Positions 45,895-53,224 of a stretch of 64,000 nucleotides of DNA are shown piece by piece. The number at the start of each line of letters is the position of its first letter. Within the stretch, counting starts at the first letter, position 1. The stretch comes from Virgibacillus litoralis (GTDB lineage: Bacteria; Bacillota; Bacilli; Bacillales; Amphibacillaceae). Under the pieces are notes generated by a model. It did no database searches. It had not been told where the DNA came from and was given only the letters and a program-made list of their open reading frames with translations. The stretch lies in the NCBI RefSeq assembly GCF_017873675.1, contig NZ_JAGGKK010000001.1:124001-188000 (forward strand). The letters run 5' to 3'. The position numbers and the translations under genes are program-made.

Positions 45895-45930
45895 TGATAG
45901 TAGATTCAGAATAAAACATGAGGTGATTTC

Positions 45931-46179
45931 ATGAAAACAGATGTAAATGTTGTAGAACTTGATGTGCGCGAAGATTTGCGCATGAAGAAGGAACCTTTCG
46001 ATAAAATCATGGGTGCTGTCAAAGAGGTAGGCGATGGGGAATCTTTTATCCTGCATGCCCCATTCAATCCTGTGCCACTGCACGCAATATTAAGACGCAA
46101 GGGCTTTGATCGGGTTGTTGAAAAAGTAGAGTCAAAACATTGGAAAGTAACTTACACAAAAAAGGTGGCTGTTATATAG
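45931..46179 (+). CDS. DUF2249 protein
   Basis: 82 residues: NVVELDVREDLRMKKEPFDKIMGAVKEVGDGESFILHAPFNPVPLHAILRRKGF, the typical DUF2249 layout with a conserved FILHAPFNPVPLH motif. Small soluble fold; function unknown. GAGGTGATTTC precedes the ATG. First gene of a coupled run: its stop overlaps the next GTG. Controlled by the paired Crp/Fnr-type and Fur-like sites upstream. Confidence 0.88.
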   Translation: MKTDVNVVELDVREDLRMKKEPFDKIMGAVKEVGDGESFILHAPFNPVPLHAILRRKGFDRVVEKVESKHWKVTYTKKVAVI

Positions 46180-46394
46180 TGATTATTGATAATCGGGGCC
46201 TAGAACCACCTCAACCCATGATGCGCACGTTAAAGACACTGGATAAAATGGAAAACGGTGCATCATTTTCAATCATTAATGACCGTCGCCCGTTATTTTT
46301 ATATGAAGAATTGGACGATCGCGGATACCAGCACAATACGGAAGAACAAGAAGATGGAAGCTTTAAAATTACAATAACGAAATCTGGTGAATAA
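46179..46394 (+). CDS. DUF2249 protein, second in operon
   Basis: 71 residues: IIDNRGLEPPQPMMRTLKTLDKMENGASFSIINDRRPLFLYEELDDRGYQ, the DUF2249 plan with a different C-terminus (DGSFKITITK). GTG 46179 shares its G with the upstream stop TAG, so translation is coupled; AAGGTGG lies 10 nt before it. Three divergent DUF2249 copies within 2 kb suggest specialised partners rather than simple duplication. Confidence 0.85.
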   Translation: MIIDNRGLEPPQPMMRTLKTLDKMENGASFSIINDRRPLFLYEELDDRGYQHNTEEQEDGSFKITITKSGE

Positions 46395-46395
46395 C

Positions 46396-47643
46396 ATGAT
46401 GGCTGGCGGAAGCCTTAAATCAGACACAAATATAAAATTGCCTCTAGCCTTTATCCTATATGCACTAGCGGCGCTCGTTATTTCACAAACAATTTTATTT
46501 TTTAATAACGATGTACTGGCAACGGGACAATTCAGGATCCCAGACATTTGGATGGGAGCACACTTTTTACTTTTAGGATATGCGGCAATGATTGCGATGG
46601 GAGCGATGTATCAGCTCGTTCCTGTTGCATTCTTAACACCAATCTGGAATCAGACATTTGGCTTTATTCAATTTCTGATAACTGCAATTGGTGTAACAGC
46701 ATTTGCTTTATTACTTGGACTAATGCCTGAATACGCATTATACGGTGGAATAGTAGCCATCATAGGAATTATTATGTTTATCATTCAAATGGCTAAAACG
46801 ATTTTTAAACAAAAGAAAAAGAACACCATGACACTATTTGTGATTGGTGCGATTACAAGCTTTTTTCTAACAATCGTTGCTGGCTTTTTACTAGCCTGGA
46901 ATATCACGGTTGGTGGTATTGCCAGTCATGGAACAATTTTATCATCCCACATTGTCCTTGGTGTTTCTGGATGGTTCACATTATTGATCTTTGGATTTTC
47001 CTATAAACTTGTTCCAATGTTCAGTTTGTCACATGGTTATTCAATGAAATGGGCAAAACCCGCATTTATCACATATATTGTTGGCCTAGTAAGCTTAATA
47101 AGTTCATTTTGGATGGAAAATACGCTAGTCCAATCAAACGGCTGGTTTTTACTTTTAACAGGTTTTTTCTTTTTTGTACTTGATATAAAGGAAATCTTAG
47201 CAAAACGGCTTAAGAAAAAGCTAGATAAGCCATTTTCATTTTCTGTTTTAGCTATTTTCAATGGATTAGGTGTTCATATGCTAGCTTTCATGTTCAGTGT
47301 AAGTGGTGTTCGTGAATCTGCTGTTTGGGGATGGCTGATATTTTTATATGTTATGAGCTGGATTATTTTTAGTATTCTCGGCTATCTGTATAAAATCGTC
47401 CCTTTTCTGTGGTGGACACATAAATACGCAGATAAGATTGGCAAAGAAAAGGTACCTACACTGAAAGAAATGATTAATGAAAAGCATGCCGTCATCCTAT
47501 TCACATTATTTGTAATCAGTGTTGTTGGCCTTACCGGAAGCGGCTTACTTTATATCGGATTTTTAGTATTTGTTTTTCAGGGACTGCTTACAGTTACGTC
47601 CCTGCTATACGCTTTATCAATTATTCATGTTCTTATTAAGTAA
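46396..47643 (+). CDS. Twelve-helix membrane protein, heme-copper-oxidase-like or NnrS-like
   Basis: 415 residues, mostly membrane. A GxxYxxVP-type motif occurs three times at near-equal spacing: YQLVP at 72, YKLVP at 203 and YKIVP at 332 (131 and 129 residues apart). In the first two repeats a His lies 16-18 residues before (H56, H185); H178, H213, H294 and H342 are other candidate ligands. Three 4-helix repeats are the architecture of heme-copper oxidase subunit I and similar proteins, so heme binding is plausible but unproven. ATG 46396 is taken (also 46399); the ribosome site is weak. Coupled to the DUF2249 genes. Confidence 0.8.
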   Translation: MMAGGSLKSDTNIKLPLAFILYALAALVISQTILFFNNDVLATGQFRIPDIWMGAHFLLLGYAAMIAMGAMYQLVPVAFLTPIWNQTFGFIQFLITAIGVTAFALLLGLMPEYALYGGIVAIIGIIMFIIQMAKTIFKQKKKNTMTLFVIGAITSFFLTIVAGFLLAWNITVGGIASHGTILSSHIVLGVSGWFTLLIFGFSYKLVPMFSLSHGYSMKWAKPAFITYIVGLVSLISSFWMENTLVQSNGWFLLLTGFFFFVLDIKEILAKRLKKKLDKPFSFSVLAIFNGLGVHMLAFMFSVSGVRESAVWGWLIFLYVMSWIIFSILGYLYKIVPFLWWTHKYADKIGKEKVPTLKEMINEKHAVILFTLFVISVVGLTGSGLLYIGFLVFVFQGLLTVTSLLYALSIIHVLIK

Positions 47644-47665
47644 AATCAGAAAGGAGACTTTCTTT

Positions 47666-47968
47666 ATGTCATTGGATAAAAAAGTTGGAGCTGCCTTATT
47701 TGAAGTAATTGATCCGGAGCTTGGCGTAAACATCATGGATCTTGGACTTATTTATGGTATCGAGGTTGATTTTGATGACAATATTAGAATTGTAATGACA
47801 CTAACAACTCTCGGATGTCCAATGCATGACAGTATAAAATCAGGTGTTCTGCATCGTGTCAGTCAAGTTGAAGGTGTTGGTGAAATAAAAATTGACCTTG
47901 TATGGGAACCAGCATGGTCACCCGTAAAAATGAGTGATCGTGCTAAAGATATGCTTGGAATGGGTTGA
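47666..47968 (+). CDS. MIP18/DUF59 family protein (SufT/PaaD-like)
   Basis: 100 residues: EVIDPELGVNIMDLGLIYGIEV, MTLTTLGCPMHDSIKSGVLHRV and VWEPAWSPVKMSDRAKDMLGM are family blocks; the Cys in TLGCP is conserved. These proteins assist Fe-S cluster assembly or delivery. It lies 22 nt after the membrane protein gene with AAAGGAGA upstream, so it belongs to the operon, and differs from the YitW-type copy at 49419. A terminator follows. Confidence 0.88.
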   Translation: MSLDKKVGAALFEVIDPELGVNIMDLGLIYGIEVDFDDNIRIVMTLTTLGCPMHDSIKSGVLHRVSQVEGVGEIKIDLVWEPAWSPVKMSDRAKDMLGMG

Positions 47969-47970
47969 TA

Positions 47971-48014
47971 ACGTATCGTACGGCTGCAAAGACTGAGCCG
48001 AACGATACTTTTTT
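47971..48014 (+). terminator. Terminator after the DUF59 gene
   Basis: GTATCGTACGGCTGC...GAGCCGAACGATACTTTTTTT; T-run on the plus strand. The reverse of the stem also serves moaD. Confidence 0.88.
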
Positions 48015-48247
48015 TAACCGCCACTTACCGGCGGGATAAATGCGACAACATCACCTTTCTTTAGGGTTGCATCCGATTGGGCATATTCTTGATTTATTGC
48101 TACCATTGCATTGTTCAGATTATCCAAATTGTACGTTGATAAAAGGTTGTTTTTCAAATCAGTAACGGTCATTCCATCCGCTTCAACAGACACTTTCTCG
48201 TTACCTACAATCTCTTGTAATTCGGCAAAAAATAACACATCAATCAT
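48014..48247 (-). CDS. moaD: Molybdopterin synthase sulfur carrier MoaD
   Basis: 77 residues, ubiquitin-like, ending in the Gly-Gly tail (PPVSGG) that is thiocarboxylated. It transfers sulfur to precursor Z together with MoaE. It overlaps the moaE stop by 8 nt. A hairpin lies at its 3' end. Other Moco genes (moaA, moaB, moaC, moeA) are not in this window. Confidence 0.93.
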   Translation of the reverse strand: MIDVLFFAELQEIVGNEKVSVEADGMTVTDLKNNLLSTYNLDNLNNAMVAINQEYAQSDATLKKGDVVAFIPPVSGG

Positions 48248-48704
48248 TTCGCAATTCCTCCTCGGAAGGTATATAGGTCGTTTGTTCCTTCTGATCGCCT
48301 ACCCACTTTGTACCGTCTTCCCAATGCTCTTTTTTCCAAATGGGGACAATTTCTTTGATTCGTTCAATTGCATACCTGCTTGCTTCAAAAGAATCATTAC
48401 GGTGCGGGGTCGAAACGGCAATCACTACCGCTATATCAGATATATCCAGGTGGCCAACCCTGTGAACAATCGCTGTCTCAGCATCATCCCACTTATCATT
48501 GATTTCTTCACCAATTTGTGCTAATTTCTTTTCGGCCATTGTCTGATATGCTTGATACTCTAGGTATAATGTCCTTTTGCCTTTAGTGAACTCACGAACT
48601 GTACCAATAAACGTATTAACTGCCCCCGCTTCGGCACGGACCACTTTCTCTATACACTCATTTATTTGAATCGGCTTATCGGTAATCCAAAATTTGTTAT
48701 CCAT
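48240..48704 (-). CDS. moaE: Molybdopterin synthase catalytic subunit MoaE
   Basis: 154 residues. GAVNTFIGTVREFTKGKRTLYLEYQAY and HRVGHLDISDIAVVIAVSTPHR are typical, and the Lys in WKKEHWEDG is in the active-site position. It converts precursor Z to molybdopterin with MoaD. It starts 1-2 nt after mobB (48706) in a mobB-moaE-moaD operon. Supplies Moco for enzymes such as nitrate reductase or formate dehydrogenase, none visible here. Confidence 0.95.
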   Translation of the reverse strand: MDNKFWITDKPIQINECIEKVVRAEAGAVNTFIGTVREFTKGKRTLYLEYQAYQTMAEKKLAQIGEEINDKWDDAETAIVHRVGHLDISDIAVVIAVSTPHRNDSFEASRYAIERIKEIVPIWKKEHWEDGTKWVGDQKEQTTYIPSEEELRND

Positions 48705-48705
48705 C

Positions 48706-49203
48706 TTAACACCTTCTTACGTATTCAGCTAGTTGAACTATGTTTTCATCAATATTTTTTATACTGAATGTGGGAATCCCACTATTTTTAAATAATCCCT
48801 CATCCCATGTTCCTATTGCAATTATATTGGATAATCCCTTTAAAAGCGAAGAATCCTGCTCGTCTTTTACCAGTACAATCTTCGGATAGGATGCATTTTT
48901 ATATCCTTCAACTAATAGTAAATCGATCGGAAAACTGCTGTACAGCTGAATCAGCATATCAATATCCATCTTCATATTGAATGTCAGTTGGGTTATATTT
49001 TCACCCTGCACACCACTTACGAGTGAACCAGATTCAATATGTATCGTACTATCCGTATTCTCCACTACATCTGGCTCGCCACCGTGCCCATGATGTTTTA
49101 GAGTACCAACTTTCAGATCACTTGATGAAAAGTAACGAATCAGATTATTCATTACCGTCGTCTTCCCTGAATTTTTATAACCAACTATCTGACAAATTTG
49201 CAT
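48706..49203 (-). CDS. mobB: Molybdopterin-guanine dinucleotide biosynthesis protein MobB
   Basis: 165 residues, P-loop GTPase with Walker A GYKNSGKTT (8-16) and the LKHHGHGG segment. It is an adaptor in MGD cofactor attachment. TGAGGT lies before the ATG at 49203. First gene of mobB-moaE-moaD. No Crp/Fnr-type box was seen upstream. Confidence 0.93.
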   Translation of the reverse strand: MQICQIVGYKNSGKTTVMNNLIRYFSSSDLKVGTLKHHGHGGEPDVVENTDSTIHIESGSLVSGVQGENITQLTFNMKMDIDMLIQLYSSFPIDLLLVEGYKNASYPKIVLVKDEQDSSLLKGLSNIIAIGTWDEGLFKNSGIPTFSIKNIDENIVQLAEYVRRC

Positions 49204-49371
49204 ACTTTTACCTCATTTATATAAGTAACCTTTTCGTAAGTATTGTTACGAATTTAACCCTCGCAGTTGATATAAATATGTTGAAAAATAATTCAAGTGC
49301 TATGACACCGCTCCAGAAATACGTTTGGATTACTGCTTTATTTTCGAATTATAAAATTGATTCAATTATAT

Positions 49372-49407
49372 AAAAAAAGGCCGATTCATGTTATATGAAC
49401 CAACCTC
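49372..49407 (-). terminator. Terminator after yitW
   Basis: Minus strand GGTTGGTTCATATAACATGAATCGGCCTTTTTTT, paired with some G-U. Confidence 0.8.
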
Positions 49408-49418
49408 GTATTTAAAAA

Positions 49419-49730
49419 TCAATCTGGAACTCCAAGTGCAATTTTTGCATAACGTGACATTTTATCTTTGCCCCATGGCGGATTCCATACGATATTAACA
49501 TTTATTTCTTTTACCTCAGGTATATCTGATAGTGCATGTTTTACATCCTGTTCAATATGCGCAGCTAATGGACAACCCATAGCTGTTAATGTCATCGTAA
49601 CATCACAGATACCTTCATCATTTAAATCAACGTCATATATTAGCCCAAGATTAACAATGTCAATGCCTAGCTCAGGGTCAATTACATTCTCAAGTGCACC
49701 CATCATATTTTCCTTCAGAGCTTCGTCCAT
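49419..49730 (-). CDS. yitW: MIP18/DUF59 family protein YitW-like
   Basis: 103 residues: ALENVIDPELGIDIVNLGLIYDVDL, MTLTAMGCPLAAHIEQDV and VWNPPWGKDKMSRYAKIALGV. Fe-S cluster assembly/transfer role by family. The ATG at 49730 follows GGAGGG 8 nt away; the TTG at 49736 is too close to that site. It sits beside yitV, as in B. subtilis. Confidence 0.9.
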   Translation of the reverse strand: MDEALKENMMGALENVIDPELGIDIVNLGLIYDVDLNDEGICDVTMTLTAMGCPLAAHIEQDVKHALSDIPEVKEINVNIVWNPPWGKDKMSRYAKIALGVPD

Positions 49731-49804
49731 AACCAATACCCTCCTTCATTATACTACCTTTATTTAAACATATTTTTAGTAATTTTTAAATGATACAACT
49801 CACA

Positions 49805-50566
49805 CTATAGATGTTTTTCAAACCATTTTACTGTTTCGAGTATTGCATAACGGCTTACTTTATGGCCAGCATTTGTTTCTTTCAAAAATTGAATGTTCTC
49901 CTGGTCAGAATAATGCTGCTTAGCATCCTCAAAAAACGTATAGGAATGATCAAATGGCACAACAGAATCGTTTTCCCCATGCCAAAATAGTAATGGGCGC
50001 TCCTGAAGTTTCTCCATATGATTCGACAAATCATAGTGCTGTAACTGTTCATACAGCTGGCCAATCATTTCGTCTGTCACTGGTAAGTCGCCCATTTTTT
50101 TAAAGCTGTTTACAAGCGTTTTTGCATATGTCGTTATTTTGGGTGATCCCATTAATACGCCAGCAGCTTTAATCCACGGAAATTGTGTCAAAGCAGCAGC
50201 AGTTGTAATTCCGCCCATGCTTGTGCCAGCAATCCCAAACCGATCATCCAAAATTAAGTTATCTTCATCTAATGCGCCCTTGATAAATTTTAGTTCTTTT
50301 ACATTTTGCATTACGATATCCCAAAAGGAGATTTGCTTTTTAATTGTGGAAATCTCTGCCTCGCGTTCCCCATGATACATGCTGTCTGGAAGAATAACGC
50401 GATATCCTTTTTCTGCTTGCAAGTAGGCTAAGGGAAGATTGTGTTCTTTTGCACTGGTAAATCCGTGGAAATATGTAAGTGTTGGTAATGGTTCCTTTTC
50501 CTTTGCTGCATCAACAATGATTAAACACGGTATGGATTTGATTTGTTGGTGAAATATCCCAATCAT
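49805..50566 (-). CDS. yitV: Alpha/beta-hydrolase esterase YitV
   Basis: 253 residues. Nucleophile elbow GTSMGG (in FGIAGTSMGGIT), with Asp in GENDSVVPFD and His in NAGHKVSRY as the likely triad; an oxyanion HGF occurs near the start (YFHGFTSAK). It probably hydrolyses carboxylic or S-esters; substrate unknown. Ribosome site GAGAGGGTCCTGAGA is modest. Divergent from yitU. Confidence 0.9.
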   Translation of the reverse strand: MIGIFHQQIKSIPCLIIVDAAKEKEPLPTLTYFHGFTSAKEHNLPLAYLQAEKGYRVILPDSMYHGEREAEISTIKKQISFWDIVMQNVKELKFIKGALDEDNLILDDRFGIAGTSMGGITTAAALTQFPWIKAAGVLMGSPKITTYAKTLVNSFKKMGDLPVTDEMIGQLYEQLQHYDLSNHMEKLQERPLLFWHGENDSVVPFDHSYTFFEDAKQHYSDQENIQFLKETNAGHKVSRYAILETVKWFEKHL

Positions 50567-50708
50567 TCTCAGGACCCTCTCATATAATATAATTTCATAT
50601 ATTGAACATCATATTATTAAATTTGTGTAAATTGCAAGCGACAAGTAATATAATCCTTTACATATATGGAAATGACTTATAAACTAAACTAATATGAGGT
50701 GAAAACTT

Positions 50709-51557
50709 ATGGAAAATAAACGGCACTTAATTGCGTTAGACTTAGATGGAACGCTTCTAACAGATAATAAAGAAATTAGTATCCGTAATCTAGAAACGCT
50801 TCAACAAGCAAAGAATGACGGGCATATTGTGGTTATTGCAACAGGCAGACCACACCGTGCAAGTATTAATTATTACCATGAACTCGGAATGGATACGCCA
50901 ATGGTTAATTTCAATGGTGCATTAATCCACCATCCAACTGATCATAAATGGGATGCGCTGCATAGCCCGATGCCCATTAGAACAGCCCATAAAATTATTG
51001 ACGCATGCCATGATTTGAACGTTAATAACGTTTTAGCTGAAGTTATGGATACTGTATACCTTGATCAATACGATGAGAATATTATTGATATCTTTCAAAC
51101 AACTCAGCAGGATCCACCTTTTACAATCGGCAGCATTAAAAATGAACTGAAAGAAGATCCAACATCCTTGTTAATTCACCCAAAAGAAGAACATATTCAT
51201 GAATTAAGAAGCCATTTGGATGATTATCATGCCGAACTTATTGAGCACCGTAAATGGGGTGCACCATGGAATATAATTGAAATTGTCCGAAAAGGTATGA
51301 ATAAAGCAGTAGGACTTCAAAAAATTGCACATTATTATCATATCCCACAAGAGCAAATTATTGCTTTTGGTGATGAGGATAATGACTTGGAAATGATTGA
51401 CTATGCAGGTGTAGGCGTTGCAATGGGAAATGCAATAGATGAATTAAAGTCCATTTCAAAACATGTAACAGCTACAAATGAACAAGATGGCATTGGTGTT
51501 TTTCTTGAAGATTATTTGAAGCTTAAGTTACAGAATCCCTCTAAAAATTTCCTTTAA
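50709..51557 (+). CDS. yitU: HAD-superfamily phosphatase YitU (Cof type)
   Basis: 282 residues. Motif I is LDLDGTLLT, motif II ATGRP, the Lys is in RKGMNKAVGL and motif IV is FGDEDNDLEMI. This is a Cof-type HAD IIB phosphatase; B. subtilis YitU dephosphorylates a flavin-pathway intermediate (5-amino-6-ribitylaminouracil phosphate) among others. GAGGTGAAAAC precedes the ATG. Followed by a terminator. Confidence 0.92.
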   Translation: MENKRHLIALDLDGTLLTDNKEISIRNLETLQQAKNDGHIVVIATGRPHRASINYYHELGMDTPMVNFNGALIHHPTDHKWDALHSPMPIRTAHKIIDACHDLNVNNVLAEVMDTVYLDQYDENIIDIFQTTQQDPPFTIGSIKNELKEDPTSLLIHPKEEHIHELRSHLDDYHAELIEHRKWGAPWNIIEIVRKGMNKAVGLQKIAHYYHIPQEQIIAFGDEDNDLEMIDYAGVGVAMGNAIDELKSISKHVTATNEQDGIGVFLEDYLKLKLQNPSKNFL

Positions 51558-51579
51558 TATAAACCATAAATTAAACCAT

Positions 51580-51617
51580 ACTAGTAGTGAGCGTATCAAA
51601 GCGTTCACTACTTTTTT
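51580..51617 (+). terminator. Terminator after yitU
   Basis: GTAGTGAGCG...CGTTCACTACTTTTTTG. Confidence 0.9.
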
Positions 51618-51696
51618 GTTGACTTCCGGAATAGATAAACTTTACCAATCACTTTTCAGAAGTGGTTGCAACTGTTTTTCTAAGGAGGAATCACCG

Positions 51697-51846
51697 ATGG
51701 GGAAAAAAAACAAATCAAGGCGATTTAGTCAACACAGTGCTGATTCTGTAAAAAAACACGATGAACGATTTCCTTACCGATCACGTTTCAGTGATACTGA
51801 ACGTAAACGTGAGGAAGCGGACAGCCACACAGTAGGAGGGTTTTAG
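51697..51846 (+). CDS. Small basic protein, 49 aa
   Basis: 49 residues: MGKKNKSRRFSQHSADSVKKHDERFPYRSRFSDTERKREEADSHTVGGF, hydrophilic, with no Cys or membrane segment. AAGGAGGAATC precedes the ATG at 51697; its stop is TAG just before the next ATG at 51847, so the two are co-translated. It has the look of a small spore-associated protein, but this is a guess. Confidence 0.65.
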   Translation: MGKKNKSRRFSQHSADSVKKHDERFPYRSRFSDTERKREEADSHTVGGF

Positions 51847-52044
51847 ATGGAAAATAATTTATTTCAGCAAGCTAAAACTGCCGTTAACCGCATAACGAAT
51901 GGTCAAAGGGGAGCTGCTAACCAGCAGGATAAACAGGCTGCACAAAATGCAATACAGTCTGCGAAAGCAGAAAGTTCTCCTGAAGAGCAACAGCAATTAC
52001 AGCAACTTGAACAGAAATTACGTCAACACAACCAATTAGGTTAA
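51847..52044 (+). CDS. yitR: DUF3813 protein (YitR-like)
   Basis: 65 residues: ENNLFQQAKTAVNRITNGQRG, then a Gln/Ala-rich helix (QQDKQAAQNAIQSAKAESSPEEQQQLQQLEQKLRQ). It fits DUF3813, whose B. subtilis member YitR lies in the same neighbourhood. AGGAGGGTTTTAG precedes the ATG. Function unknown. Confidence 0.8.
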   Translation: MENNLFQQAKTAVNRITNGQRGAANQQDKQAAQNAIQSAKAESSPEEQQQLQQLEQKLRQHNQLG

Positions 52045-52110
52045 CCTCCATTATATGTGCGTTACTGATTTTCAAATCATTTTTCTGATGACGAGGGATT
52101 ATAACGTGCA

Positions 52111-52203
52111 TTAGAAAACTTGGCTTATCGCCAAGCCTTAATATAGATAAGCCTTAGTTGCACTTATGCAGTAAGAAAGTATTTATACTTTCTTATCTGC
52201 AAA
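52111..52203 (+). repeat. Dispersed repeat R1, full copy
   Basis: Nearly identical to the 30773 copy over 93 bp, ending ATACTTTCTTATCTGC. It is followed at once by the next terminator hairpin. Confidence 0.9.
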
Positions 52204-52245
52204 TAAACACCTTTACCACATTTTGGTGGTAAGGGTGTTTTCCTT
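52204..52245 (+). terminator. Terminator next to R1 copy
   Basis: ACACCTTTACCAC...GTGGTAAGGGTGTTTTCCTTTTTT. Confidence 0.85.
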
Positions 52246-52309
52246 TTTTCCAGGGTAATTTTCTGCTAAAATAAAATTAAGTAGGTATTATCTAGGGAGG
52301 TAATTAACA

Positions 52310-52573
52310 ATGGGAGTTAGAGCTGAAGCTACACCTAATCCAAATGCACTAAAATTTACAACGGACAAACTTATATTTCAAGGAGACAGCAGTATTTCTG
52401 TAATGCCTGGAGATACAAGTGAGCATGAAATATTAAATGATATGATGAAGCTTGATGGTGTCGATAATGTTTTTGGATACCAAAACTTTATTACGATCAA
52501 TAAACTGTTTGATGCAGAATGGGACCAACTGGAAGCAAAAGTTAAAGAAGTATTTGAAAACCACGGATATTAA
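52310..52573 (+). CDS. Nfu N-terminal-domain protein (scaffold-like)
   Basis: 87 residues: EATPNPNALKFTTDKLIFQGDSSISVMPGD is the hallmark of the Nfu/NifU N-terminal (PF08712-type) domain, without the C-terminal CxxC domain. It has no Cys, so any Fe-S role must be auxiliary. GGGAGGTAATTAAC precedes the ATG. Single gene followed by an R1 copy and a terminator. Confidence 0.85.
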   Translation: MGVRAEATPNPNALKFTTDKLIFQGDSSISVMPGDTSEHEILNDMMKLDGVDNVFGYQNFITINKLFDAEWDQLEAKVKEVFENHGY

Positions 52574-52591
52574 AATTACATAAGCAATATG

Positions 52592-52683
52592 TTAGAAAAC
52601 TTGGCATTCGCCAAGTCTTAATGGCGAGTGCCGTAGTTGCACTTATGCAGTAAGAAAGAATTTATACTTTCTTAACTGCTAAA
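52592..52683 (+). repeat. Dispersed repeat R1, full copy
   Basis: TTAGAAAACTTGGCATTCGCCAAG, ATGGCGAGTGCCGTAGTTGC, ACTTATGCAG, then AAGAAAGAATTTATACTTTCTTAACTGC. The first loop differs from the 52111 copy. Confidence 0.85.
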
Positions 52684-52730
52684 CAAAGAGGTACAAATCA
52701 TATTATGTTATGATTTGTACCTCTTTATTA
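52684..52730. terminator. Bidirectional terminator
   Basis: AAAGAGGTACAAATCATA...TATGATTTGTACCTCTTTATT, between the Nfu-type gene and the converging lipoprotein gene. Confidence 0.9.
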
Positions 52731-53201
52731 TTGCTGATTTTGCAGATTTCTTAAATCGACAGGAAGATAATTTTTATTTACCATCGTTCCATCTTCTTTT
52801 TTATCATATAACGTAATAACTGGCATTACTTGTGCATCTCTTACCTTTTGGGTCAGTTCTAATTCAAGCTGAAAACTACCCCAGCCTTGATCATTTTTTT
52901 CTAGATCAACAGCAGTTTCCTTCACGATTACTGAATCCCCCTGCTCAAATTTATAGAAGAATGTATTGTCCATAGCTTTGGCTTCACCCGAAACCCTAAT
53001 AGTACTTTCCTGAATATTCATTTCAACATTTCTAAATTGAACCGATGCACTTCCTTCCGTTTCTGAACTCTTCTCACCGTTTGATTCTGAGTTAGTCTCT
53101 TCTTCGTTATTTTCATTAGCTGATTCTGAGTCTGTTCCTTCTTCACTGCTGCAAGCCACAAGAGCAAATGCGCAGAGTAAAGTAATGATTAACTTTTTCA
53201 T
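52728..53201 (-). CDS. Lipoprotein with Gmad2-like immunoglobulin domain
   Basis: 157 residues: signal peptide with lipobox LVAC (Cys 17), a Glu/Ser/Asn-rich linker (about 19-50), then a beta-sandwich domain (VRFRNVEMNIQES-like start, ITIRVSGEAKAMDNTFFYKF, GWGSFQLELEL) resembling the Gmad2 domain of spore-germination lipoproteins. It is surface-anchored; germination role is inferred. AAGGGG lies before the start. It follows yitT (minus strand) at 23 nt, perhaps co-transcribed. Confidence 0.8.
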   Translation of the reverse strand: MKKLIITLLCAFALVACSSEEGTDSESANENNEEETNSESNGEKSSETEGSASVQFRNVEMNIQESTIRVSGEAKAMDNTFFYKFEQGDSVIVKETAVDLEKNDQGWGSFQLELELTQKVRDAQVMPVITLYDKKEDGTMVNKNYLPVDLRNLQNQQ

Positions 53202-53224
53202 TTTTAATTACCCCTTGTACTATT

